The notes beneath the pieces were generated by a model. That model did no database searches and was not told the DNA's origin. It saw nothing but the letters and a program-made list of their open reading frames with translations. This document shows positions 1-6,851 of a stretch of DNA of 7,854 nucleotides, in pieces. How positions within the stretch are numbered: the first letter of the stretch is position 1; every line of letters starts with the position of its first letter. A program made the position numbers and the translations under genes. Origin of the DNA: Rhodobiaceae bacterium (GTDB taxonomy: Bacteria; Pseudomonadota; Alphaproteobacteria; Parvibaculales; Parvibaculaceae); assembly GCA_002401305.2 (NCBI GenBank), contig NVSO02000065.1:1-7854 (forward strand), read 5' to 3'.

Positions 1-267
1 GTTGTTCTATTCTCTTTCTTTCTTGCCCTTCCCTTTCTCTACAAACTTCTTTTCGGCACCTCTGCTTTGCTCTTTTTTAGTGGCGCAGTGGGCATGGAAT
101 TGGCTGGCGGATGGCTTTTGACCACCTACGGTGAAGAAAGCCTTCTCTACACCGGTGGGTATTTGGTCGAAGAAGCTTTGGAGATGACTGGATTGACTGT
201 ATTGCTACCTTCCCTTTTAGCGTACATCCGTCGGCAATTCCCCCATGCTCGGCTTATCACCGCTTAG
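1..267 (+). CDS. C-terminal fragment of an integral membrane protein of unknown function
   Basis: The frame is open from the first base of the window to a TAG at 265-267, giving at least 88 residues, so this is the 3' end of a longer gene whose start is outside. The visible part is strongly hydrophobic: one or two membrane segments within residues 1-38 (VVLFSFFLALPFLYKLLFG, then ALLFFSGAVGMELAGGW), a short loop, an acidic motif LVEEALEMTGL near residues 56-66, a last membrane segment (LTVLLPSLLAYI), and a basic tail RRQFPHAR that probably faces the cytoplasm. An internal TTG at 67 could be taken as a start, but the open frame continues upstream and no ribosome binding site is seen there, so I treat the gene as truncated by the window. 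I recall similar VEE-LEM-G endings in multi-spanning bacterial membrane proteins of unknown role, but I cannot assign a function. The gene reads toward groES and no clear terminator separates them. Confidence 0.7.
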   Translation, partial: VVLFSFFLALPFLYKLLFGTSALLFFSGAVGMELAGGWLLTTYGEESLLYTGGYLVEEALEMTGLTVLLPSLLAYIRRQFPHARLITA

Positions 268-314
268 GCCCAATCGGCTCATTTTCCCACGACAAATCAT
301 CAGACTCTTGGGCG

Positions 315-349
315 TTCACCCTTGACTCTGACAGGCGTCATCCCTATTT
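315..349 (+). promoter_or_regulatory. RpoH (sigma-32)-type promoter of groESL
   Basis: The -35 block TTCACCCTTGACT (315-327) and the -10 block CCCTATTT (342-349) resemble the heat-shock consensus (CCCTTGAA, 13-17 bases, CCCCATTT), with a 14-base spacer between them. The TTGACT core with TATTTC at 345-350, 17 bases away, could also be read by the housekeeping sigma factor. The predicted start of transcription, near 355, puts the CIRCE operator at the beginning of the transcript. The role is inferred from sequence similarity and position. Confidence 0.6.
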
Positions 350-361
350 CTGTTAAGTCGA

Positions 362-388
362 TTGGCACTCACCTCCATAGAGTGCTAA
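362..388 (+). promoter_or_regulatory. CIRCE operator (HrcA binding site)
   Basis: TTGGCACTC (362-370), a 9-base spacer (371-379) and GAGTGCTAA (380-388) match the CIRCE consensus TTAGCACTC-N9-GAGTGCTAA with one change, A to G at the third base of the left arm. CIRCE is the operator of the repressor HrcA, which is inactivated on heat shock. It lies in the predicted 5' untranslated region of groES, 58 bases before the start codon. The hrcA gene itself is not in the window. Confidence 0.95.
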
Positions 389-446
389 CGATTTAATTTT
401 TCGCAATGAATTCAGCCACTTAGGCTTTTTTCAAGGGAGACTATGC

Positions 447-734
447 ATGAAATTCCGTCCGTTGCATGACCGCGTGCTGGTTCGGCGTGTTGAAGAAGAC
501 ACGAAAACCGCTGGTGGGATCATTATCCCAGAAACAGCTCAAGAAAAGCCTTCACAAGGTGAAGTCTTGGCAGCTGGTACTGGCCTTAAAGACGAAGCCG
601 GTAAAGTTACCGCGCTTGACGTGAAAAAAGGCGACAAAATCTTGTTCGGCAAATGGTCTGGCACAGAAATCAAAGTTGACGGCGAAGATCTGCTGATCAT
701 GAAAGAATCCGACATCCTCGGGATCATCGAATAA
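447..734 (+). CDS. groES: Co-chaperonin GroES (10 kDa chaperonin, Cpn10)
   Basis: GroES is the heptameric lid that caps the GroEL cavity in the cytoplasm during ATP-driven folding. The 95-residue product has the usual family length. Visible hallmarks are the start [14 protein letters not shown], the mobile loop that binds GroEL (around [11 protein letters not shown], residues 19-29), the following EKPSQGEV strand, and the end [14 protein letters not shown]. The start is ATG 447, with GGGAG (435-439) 7 bases upstream. An ATG at 443, four bases earlier, is out of frame and leads only to an 8-codon frame. The gene is first in the groES-groEL operon, behind an RpoH-like promoter and CIRCE, with 87 bases to groEL. 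No odd residues were noticed. Confidence 0.98.
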   Translation: MKFRPLHDRVLVRRVEEDTKTAGGIIIPETAQEKPSQGEVLAAGTGLKDEAGKVTALDVKKGDKILFGKWSGTEIKVDGEDLLIMKESDILGIIE

Positions 735-750
735 TCAACTGCCCTTTCTC

Positions 751-780
751 GCGCGAGGCGCAGCTTTCTGCTGCCCGCGC
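751..780 (+). promoter_or_regulatory. Bulged stem-loop between groES and groEL
   Basis: GCGCG (751-755) pairs with CGCGC (776-780), GGC (757-759) with GCC (773-775), and GCAG (760-763) with CTGC (768-771). The loop is CTTT, and A756 and T772 are single-base bulges. This gives 12 pairs, nearly all G-C. No T-run follows, so it is not an ordinary terminator. In Agrobacterium the groESL mRNA is known to be cleaved between the two genes at a hairpin-like site, so a processing or 3'-protecting element is the natural reading here. That role is an inference. Confidence 0.7.
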
Positions 781-818
781 ATTAAGACTGCACTTGATCT
801 CATCAGATAAGGATCTGA

Positions 819-2474
<1,656 letters not shown>

Positions 2475-2494
2475 GCTCACGCTTACTCATACTG

Positions 2495-2509
2495 CTGAGA
2501 TCATCTCAG
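2495..2509. repeat. Short perfect inverted repeat after groEL
   Basis: CTGAGAT C ATCTCAG is a perfect 7-base inverted repeat about one central base, 21 bases after the groEL stop. As RNA it could form CTGAG/CTCAG with a 5-base loop just before the terminator stem. It may be a small 3' stability hairpin or chance. Confidence 0.4.
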
Positions 2510-2516
2510 ACAATTG

Positions 2517-2547
2517 ATCGGCCTCTCCTAACGGAGGGGCCGATTTT
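2517..2547 (+). terminator. Intrinsic terminator of groESL
   Basis: ATCGGCCTCTCC (2517-2528) pairs with GGAGGGGCCGAT (2533-2544) over 12 bp with one G.U pair. The loop is TAAC and the stem is followed directly by TTT (four Ts including the last stem base). It lies about 40 bases after the groEL stop and should end the operon transcript. Confidence 0.9.
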
Positions 2548-2571
2548 GTATGTGCGGATGGTTTTGTGTAT

Positions 2572-2702
2572 GCGGAGAGATGGATTGCACGGGGAAAGAG
2601 CCTTCTCATCAGCGCAACCGTAACCCTCAACACCCCCACAGCAACACACTCGGGCTTGTTCCGGGTGTCCATCTGTCGGCTGGCTTGCAGCACAACGGAT
2701 AG
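2572..2702. repeat. Intergenic palindromic repeat, copy 1 (degenerate, halves swapped)
   Basis: The block 2628-2702 aligns with 3134-3206 at roughly 85-90 percent identity by eye. The shared core is CACTCGG-CTTGTTCCGGGTGTCC followed by TCGGCTGGCT and CAGCAC. ACACTCGGG...TCCGGGTGT (2646-2668) can form a hairpin. A second piece, GCGGAGAGATGGATTGC (2572-2588), matches GCGGAGGGGTGGATTGC (3217-3233) at 15 of 17 bases. In copy 2 that piece lies after the core; here it lies before it. The hairpin half-site TGCCGGG...CCCGGCA of copy 2 has decayed here. The CGGRCTTGNNCCGGG core belongs to a repeat type common between genes in alphaproteobacteria. Confidence 0.75.
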
Positions 2703-2721
2703 CTGCTCAAAATACCCCGAA

Positions 2722-2750
2722 TTGATCAAAAAGCAAAAGTTTGCTATGGT
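2722..2750 (+). promoter_or_regulatory. Predicted housekeeping promoter of the structured RNA
   Basis: TTGATC (2722-2727) and TATGGT (2745-2750) are exactly 17 bases apart. Each matches 4 of 6 consensus bases, and the -10 is extended by TG at 2742-2743 (TGCTATGGT). The start of transcription is expected near 2757, just before the first helices of the RNA region. It lies immediately after repeat copy 1. This is a prediction from sequence only. Confidence 0.6.
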
Positions 2751-2756
2751 CCATAT

Positions 2757-3120
2757 TCTATCCCTTTTGGGTCATTTTAAATGGAGGACGATATGTTCAC
2801 CAAACTTTTGAATGTCCCCAATGAACTCCTGATTTCTTCCGAATCAGGTTCCGGTTATTAGGGGATGTGAAACGAGGCTAGTAGGAAGTGAAAGAGATAT
2901 TTGAATAGCTCCCTTCGGGGAAGAGTTCGATTTTTCAATCCTGCCTTGGTCGGAAGAACCGAGGTTTGACTGTTATGGGAGTGGAGCAGACCGGAACAAA
3001 GTGGATTTAAGCCCCGCAAGTCGGTGACTTGAGGATAACCTTATTGAAGTGGAATGTATCGCTTTACTCCCGCCTCACCTTGACCATTGAGTATGCACTG
3101 ATTTTGGCAGCGTGTTAAAA
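2757..3120 (+). ncRNA. Putative large structured RNA with a 7-base kissing-loop pair; family not recognised
   Basis: Helices that can be read directly: a possible closing helix AATGG (2780-2784) with CCATT (3084-3088); a long hairpin in which 2815-2824 pairs with 2855-2865 (one bulge) and CCTGATT (2828-2834) with AATCAGG (2842-2848); GAGGC (2874-2878) with GCCTC (3072-3076); a CCC-UUCG-GGG hairpin (2911-2920) with outer GAA/TTC; CCTTGGT (2944-2950) with ACCGAGG (2958-2964); GGGAGTGGAGC (2977-2987) with GCTTTACTCCC (3061-3071); and CAAGTC/GACTTG (3017-3022 with 3026-3031). The apical loops 2835-2841 and 2951-2957 are exact reverse complements. GTTCCGGT (2848-2855) also complements ACCGGAAC (2990-2997). 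At least four G.U pairs fit the + strand only, agreeing with the promoter at 2722-2750. Stop codons are dense in the frames after 2861, so it is not an ordinary gene. No signature of tmRNA, RNase P RNA, SRP RNA, group I or II introns, or the lysine or cobalamin riboswitch was recognised. Both ends are estimates and no clean terminator is seen. Confidence 0.6.
2793..2861 (+). CDS. Possible 22-residue peptide overlapping the first hairpin of the structured RNA
   Basis: ATG 2793 follows GGAGG (2783-2787) by 5 bases and the frame ends at TAG 2859-2861. It encodes 22 residues beginning MFTKLLNVPNELL and ending SESGSGY. This is the first ATG after the predicted transcription start near 2757. The peptide shows no signal peptide, membrane segment or run of one amino acid that would suggest a classical attenuation leader. 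The frame covers nearly the whole 2815-2865 hairpin, so translation would open that hairpin and its kissing loop. The binding site also overlaps the proposed closing helix 2780-2787/3079-3088. It may be a real small peptide, a regulatory leader, or chance within a non-coding RNA. Confidence 0.35.
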   Translation: MFTKLLNVPNELLISSESGSGY

Positions 3121-3133
3121 TTTAGCCCATCGA

Positions 3134-3256
3134 CAACACCCCACAGCGTCACACTCGGACTTGTTCCGGGTGTCCAGCTATCGGCTGGCTCACAGCACTA
3201 CAGATACGCCACGCAAGCGGAGGGGTGGATTGCCGGGACCAGCCCGGCAATGACGC
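3134..3256. repeat. Intergenic palindromic repeat, copy 2 (complete)
   Basis: Within this block, GCGTCA (3146-3151) and TGACGC (3251-3256) are matching inverted ends of a 111-base element. Inside are three hairpins: ACACTCGGA/TCCGGGTGT (3151-3159 with 3165-3173, one G.U), CCAGC/GCTGG (3174-3178 with 3184-3188) and ATTGCCGGG/CCCGGCAAT (3229-3237 with 3243-3251, loop ACCAG). The layout, GCGTCA-hairpin-TCCAG at one end and TGGATTGCCGGG...CCCGGCAATGACGC at the other, is typical of short non-autonomous repeats scattered between alphaproteobacterial genes. It carries no gene. It lies 27 bases beyond the glyS stop, so on the - strand its hairpin 3229-3251 could stabilise the glyS mRNA 3' end, although no T-run follows. 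Confidence 0.85.
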
Positions 3257-3283
3257 ATTCTTTTGGTGGGAAGCTTCTTCGGC

Positions 3284-5326
3284 TTAGCCTTCAACTTTGG
3301 AGAAGTTGGCGACTTGGCCCAGAGCGGAACGGATTTGGGATAGAAGTAGAAGGCGGTTTTTCCGCACGCCTGCATCTTCCGCATTCACAACCACATCTTC
3401 GAAGAACCGGTCAACGGGTGCCCGAAGTTTTGCCAAGGCTGACATGGCTGCAGCGAAATCTTCTGTCCCAACAGCGGTGCCCGCTTCACGGCTAGCCTCT
3501 TCAATTTGAGCAAACAAGGCGCGTTCGGCCTCGTCTTCGAACAAGCTGGCGTCCGCTGTGCCTTGATAGGCAGTTCCATCTTTTTTCTCTTCAGCTCTCA
3601 GAATATTGATGGCCCGCTTATAGCCTGCAAGCAGGTTTTTGCCGTCATCGGTATCCAAGAAACTTGAAAGCGCTTCAACGCGTTTCACGATAAGCACAAG
3701 GTCATCTTGACCGCCCAGCGCAAACACAGCGTCCACCAAATCGTGACGTGTGCCTTTGTCGCGCAAATGTACTTTCAGGCGATCACCAAAGAAGGACAGT
3801 AGGTTTTCATTTTCCGGCACTGCGCCCCCCGCCTTCGCAAAGACGTCAAGCAAAGGTGCCCGTAGGTTGCCTTCTAAAATCATACGGATAATGCCAAGGG
3901 CGGCACGGCGCAGAGCATAAGGATCCTTCGACCCCGTTGGCTTTTCATCGATGGACCAGAAACCAATCAATGTGTCCAATTTATCCGCCAAGGATACGGC
4001 CAGCGCGACACCGCCGGTCGGCACGTCATCGGACGGGCCCTGAGGTTGGTAGTGCTGAGCGATCGCGTCTGCAACTTGAACGTCGAGGCCATCATTCTTC
4101 GCGTAATATTGGCCCATCAAGCCTTGTAGCTCTGGAAATTCGAAGACCATGCCAGACACAAGGTCGGCCTTGCACAAGGCCCCTGCTTGTTCAGCAAGCG
4201 CCTTGTCAGCCCCTGTGATTTGGGCAAGTGCGCCAGCCAACGTGGAGATACGGGTGGTCTTTTCAGCAACCGTGCCCAGCTTGGCGTGGAAAACCACTTT
4301 CTCCAGTTTCGGCAAATAATCTTCAAGACGGTTTTTCTTGTCTTCGTCCCACAAGAAGCGGGCATCGGAGAAGCGGGCGCGCAGGACACGCTCGTTGCCG
4401 TTGATCACTGCTGCACCCGCGTCGTCTGGGTCAATGTTTGATACAACAATAAATCGGGGTGCGAGCGCGCCGGTTTTGGGGTCACGTAGCGCGAAATACT
4501 TTTGGTTGGCGCGCATGGTGGAGGTCAAAACCTCCTGCGGCACGCTCATAAACTCATCATCAATTTTGCCCATGAAAACGGTTGGCCATTCGATGAGGCC
4601 AGATACTTCTTTGAGCAAGGCTTGGTCGTTGATCAACTCAAGGCCCTGTGCCTGCGCTAGGCTTTGCGCATCAGCCCAAATGTGCTGTGCACGATCTTCC
4701 GCGTCGAGCATCACCCGATGAGCAGATAGCTTCTCTTCATAGTCTTCGAATGACCGAACGGAAAAACTTTCCGGCGCCAAGAAGCGGTGACCTTTACTTG
4801 TGTCACCGGACACGATGCCGTCGACGTCAAAAGGTACTACTTCGCCATCGAACACGCAGAGAATGGATTGCAGCGGACGCACCCAACGCAAAGTGCCATT
4901 ACCCCAGCGCATGGATTTTGCCCATGGGAAATTACGGATCACTTTGGGTACAATTTGTGCGATCAGATCGGGCAAAGGTTGCCCTTTCTTCTCCATGACA
5001 GCCACATAGAAGCTGCCCTTTTTGTCTTCACGCTGCTCGCATTGCTCAATCGTCAAGCCAGTGGATTTCAAGAAGCCGGCCAGCGCTTTCTCAGGCGCAC
5101 CAACGCGGGGACCTTTGCGTTCCTCTTTGCGATCTGCTTGAGCTACCGGCAGACCTGTGATGCACAAGGTCAACCGACGCGGTGTGACGAAGGCTTTAGC
5201 GGCTTCGCCGAAAACATCGTTAGATGCCAAGGCTTCCGTCACAAGCTTTTGTAAGTCAGCCGCCGCTTTGGCTTGCATGCGTGCAGGAATTTCCTCGGAG
5301 AAAAGTTCTAGAAGAAGTTCAGCCAT
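3284..5326 (-). CDS. glyS: Glycyl-tRNA synthetase beta subunit
   Basis: This is the beta subunit of the bacterial alpha2-beta2 glycyl-tRNA synthetase, which recognises and binds tRNA-Gly while the alpha subunit carries the class II catalytic core. At 680 residues it has about the usual length. Visible family marks are the N-terminus LLLELFSEEIPARM, the segment KSMRWGNGTLRWVRP near residue 138, GGVALAVSLADKLDTL followed by KDPYALRRAALGIIR near residues 465-480, and a C-terminal region consistent with the DALR-type anticodon-binding domain (APVDRFFEDVVVNAED). The start is ATG 5326-5324, overlapping the glyQ stop by one base (TAATG), so the two are probably translationally coupled. No T-tailed terminator follows its stop; a palindromic repeat lies just downstream instead. 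No frameshift or missing section was noticed. Confidence 0.98.
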   Translation of the reverse strand: MAELLLELFSEEIPARMQAKAAADLQKLVTEALASNDVFGEAAKAFVTPRRLTLCITGLPVAQADRKEERKGPRVGAPEKALAGFLKSTGLTIEQCEQREDKKGSFYVAVMEKKGQPLPDLIAQIVPKVIRNFPWAKSMRWGNGTLRWVRPLQSILCVFDGEVVPFDVDGIVSGDTSKGHRFLAPESFSVRSFEDYEEKLSAHRVMLDAEDRAQHIWADAQSLAQAQGLELINDQALLKEVSGLIEWPTVFMGKIDDEFMSVPQEVLTSTMRANQKYFALRDPKTGALAPRFIVVSNIDPDDAGAAVINGNERVLRARFSDARFLWDEDKKNRLEDYLPKLEKVVFHAKLGTVAEKTTRISTLAGALAQITGADKALAEQAGALCKADLVSGMVFEFPELQGLMGQYYAKNDGLDVQVADAIAQHYQPQGPSDDVPTGGVALAVSLADKLDTLIGFWSIDEKPTGSKDPYALRRAALGIIRMILEGNLRAPLLDVFAKAGGAVPENENLLSFFGDRLKVHLRDKGTRHDLVDAVFALGGQDDLVLIVKRVEALSSFLDTDDGKNLLAGYKRAINILRAEEKKDGTAYQGTADASLFEDEAERALFAQIEEASREAGTAVGTEDFAAAMSALAKLRAPVDRFFEDVVVNAEDAGVRKNRLLLLSQIRSALGQVANFSKVEG

Positions 5327-6243
5327 TATTCTGCTCCCTCTTCTGATACCGCACCGGAGGCGGGCGTCTTAAGCCACGCCGCACAACATGCTTTTGCCAA
5401 CGTCCGTACACGGCCAATATAGGCTTGTCGTTCGGTCACTGAAATCACGCCCCGTGCGTCCAGCAAATTGAAATTGTGACTGGCTTTGATGCATTGATCA
5501 TAGGCAGGCATCGCAAGCGGGGGATCATTCTCAAGCAAGGACATACATTCGGATTCTGCATCTTTAAAATGCTGGAACAATATATCTGTGTTCGCGGCAT
5601 TAAAATTGTAGTGGGAATATTCAAATTCGTTTTGTTTAAAGACGTCGCCGTAAGTGACTTTCTCGTCGCCTTCTTTGCCGTTGAAGTTCAGCTCATAGCC
5701 ATCATCCACGCCTTGGATGTACATCGCCAAGCGCTCTAGCCCGTAAGTCAATTCACCGGCAACTGGGGAGCAGTCAAAACCGCCCACTTGTTGGAAATAG
5801 GTGAACTGGGAGACTTCCATGCCGTCGCACCATACTTCCCAGCCAAGGCCCCAGGCGCCTAATGTGGGGCTTTCCCAATCATCCTCAACAAAGCGGATGT
5901 CATGTTTTTTGGGGTCGATGCCCAGAGCATAGAGGCTGTTCAAATACAGCTCCTGAATGTTCTCGGGGGATGGCTTCAGGATCACTTGAAACTGGTAATA
6001 GTGCTGGAACCGGTTGGGGTTCGTGCCGTAGCGCCCGTCTGTTGGGCGGCGTGATGGCTGGACATAGGCCGCGTTCCACGGCTTAGGGCCCAACGCTCGC
6101 AAGGTGGTCGCTGGGTGAAACGTACCCGCGCCCATTTCAATGTCGTAGGGCTGAAGAAGTGTACAGCCGTAATCTGCCCAATAGCGTTGCAGCGTCAAAA
6201 TAAGGTTCTGAAAGGAGGTGTCTTGTCCTGTGGCGGTCGCCAT
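5326..6243 (-). CDS. glyQ: Glycyl-tRNA synthetase alpha subunit
   Basis: This is the catalytic alpha subunit of alpha2-beta2 glycyl-tRNA synthetase, which activates glycine with ATP and transfers it to tRNA-Gly together with GlyS. The 305-residue product has the normal length. It begins with the conserved [18 protein letters not shown] (residues 10-27), then [16 protein letters not shown]. Class II motif 2 lies around [21 protein letters not shown] (residues 65-85), followed by the conserved [19 protein letters not shown], and motif 3 is [13 protein letters not shown] (163-175). The start is ATG 6243-6241, with only a modest AGAAGAG-like binding site upstream. A possible promoter (TTGACC at 6385-6380) precedes it. 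The stop TAA shares its last base with the glyS start. It is downstream of a small membrane protein gene on the same strand. Confidence 0.98.
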   Translation of the reverse strand: MATATGQDTSFQNLILTLQRYWADYGCTLLQPYDIEMGAGTFHPATTLRALGPKPWNAAYVQPSRRPTDGRYGTNPNRFQHYYQFQVILKPSPENIQELYLNSLYALGIDPKKHDIRFVEDDWESPTLGAWGLGWEVWCDGMEVSQFTYFQQVGGFDCSPVAGELTYGLERLAMYIQGVDDGYELNFNGKEGDEKVTYGDVFKQNEFEYSHYNFNAANTDILFQHFKDAESECMSLLENDPPLAMPAYDQCIKASHNFNLLDARGVISVTERQAYIGRVRTLAKACCAAWLKTPASGAVSEEGAE

Positions 6244-6356
6244 GGCGCACTCTTCTGTTGGGCTTTTAAGGAAGCGATGTGGAACGTCTAGAAATAGATA
6301 GTCGGATGCTTAAAGCCCTCAACGGACTTCTTGCCCCTTTTTGTCGGCAGCGAGGC

Positions 6357-6385
6357 AAAGTAACTGTGCCCAAGACAGGGGTCAA
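6357..6385 (-). promoter_or_regulatory. Possible promoter of glyQS
   Basis: On the - strand, TTGACC (6385-6380) and TACTTT (6362-6357) are 17 bases apart in the 195-base gap upstream of glyQ. The -35 is good (5 of 6), the -10 weak (3 of 6). It would give a leader of about 105 bases. No glycine riboswitch or T-box feature was recognised in that leader. Confidence 0.4.
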
Positions 6386-6438
6386 GGGCCCACAAGGCTT
6401 GCGAACAGGTTGATTTTAAAAGGAAATGGGCCCGCTTC

Positions 6439-6663
6439 TTAATGGGGGTGTTCTTTTGCTTCTGAGGGAGCTGGCACATAAATGCCTGCGTCATCGCGCG
6501 CCAGATGACCCAGATCACGCGGCTCAGGAGGACCTGTGCGCTTAGCTTCCGCCCCTCGGATGATTTCCTCAACTTCGGCCTGCTTCTGTTTGATTTTGTC
6601 ATAGAGACGGTAAGCCGCAAAAGCAGCTCCCATAATCAATCCAGTTACAACAAAATCAGCCAT
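6439..6663 (-). CDS. Small membrane-anchored protein of unknown function
   Basis: This is a 74-residue protein. Residues 3-21 (DFVVTGLIMGAAFAAYRLY) form one N-terminal membrane segment. It is followed by a charged, probably helical or coiled stretch (DKIKQKQAEVEEIIRGAEAKR, about residues 22-42), then a proline-rich turn and a C-terminal motif RDLGHLARDDAGIYVPAP. I recall similar endings (a DLxxLxRD-xGxYxP type pattern) in short uncharacterised alphaproteobacterial proteins, but know no function. The start ATG 6663-6661 has a very good binding site, AGAGGAG, about 7 bases upstream. A frame of 110 codons overlapping it (6620-6288) lacks such support and is treated as a shadow. It lies between glyQ and a divergently transcribed SemiSWEET gene. 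Orientation and membrane anchoring are inferred. Confidence 0.75.
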   Translation of the reverse strand: MADFVVTGLIMGAAFAAYRLYDKIKQKQAEVEEIIRGAEAKRTGPPEPRDLGHLARDDAGIYVPAPSEAKEHPH

Positions 6664-6745
6664 CTTTAGCTCCTCTGGTAGCGTTTTACTTTGTGCTCCC
6701 CAGCATGGGGCATTATTGCCGAAATTCGCCCAAAAACAAATGAAT

Positions 6746-6782
6746 TTCCTCAGGGGCGCTATGGTTTCTCGGCCCTGAGGAA
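6746..6782. promoter_or_regulatory. 10-base perfect inverted repeat in the divergent intergenic region
   Basis: TTCCTCAGGG (6746-6755) and CCCTGAGGAA (6773-6782) are perfect inverted arms separated by 17 bases. The repeat lies between two divergently transcribed genes (starts at 6663 and 6895), so termination is an unlikely role. It could be an operator for a dimeric regulator or a stem-loop in the 5' leader of the small membrane protein gene. No T-run follows on either strand. Confidence 0.55.
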
Positions 6783-6851
6783 CCTTGTCACCAAAATATG
6801 TCTTTAAGTGGGTAGCGGTGTCTATTTTTTCAGGCTATAGGATCGCCCCCG

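Noticed and set aside
269..313. GCCCAA ... TTGGGC as a terminator after the first gene
   Set aside because: Six pairs with a loop of more than 30 bases and no T-run; not convincing.
443..469. ATG four bases before the groES start
   Set aside because: Out of frame, ends after 8 codons, and the GGGAG is better spaced for ATG 447. At most a trivial overlap.
2925..2936. GTTCGATTTTT resembling a tRNA T-arm
   Set aside because: No acceptor, D or anticodon stems could be placed around it, and the bases fit the UUCG hairpin flank instead.
2757..3120. Known RNA classes for the structured region: tmRNA, RNase P RNA, SRP RNA, group I or II intron, lysine or cobalamin riboswitch (the last two use kissing loops)
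   Set aside because: None of their signature core strings could be found on either strand: no tag frame, no GAGGAAAGTCC, no SRP GGAA-loop context, no intron domain V, no lysine or B12 box. No + strand gene follows to be controlled. A computed search is still needed to exclude them fully.
3113..3121. TGTTAAAAT as an extended -10 promoter reading toward glyS antisense
   Set aside because: The -10 is good, but no acceptable -35 lies 16-18 bases upstream, and no gene follows on that strand.
6288..6620. 110-codon - strand frame overlapping the 74-residue gene
   Set aside because: No good ribosome binding site and no recognisable composition. The overlapping 74-residue frame has AGAGGAG, a membrane helix and a coherent C-terminus.
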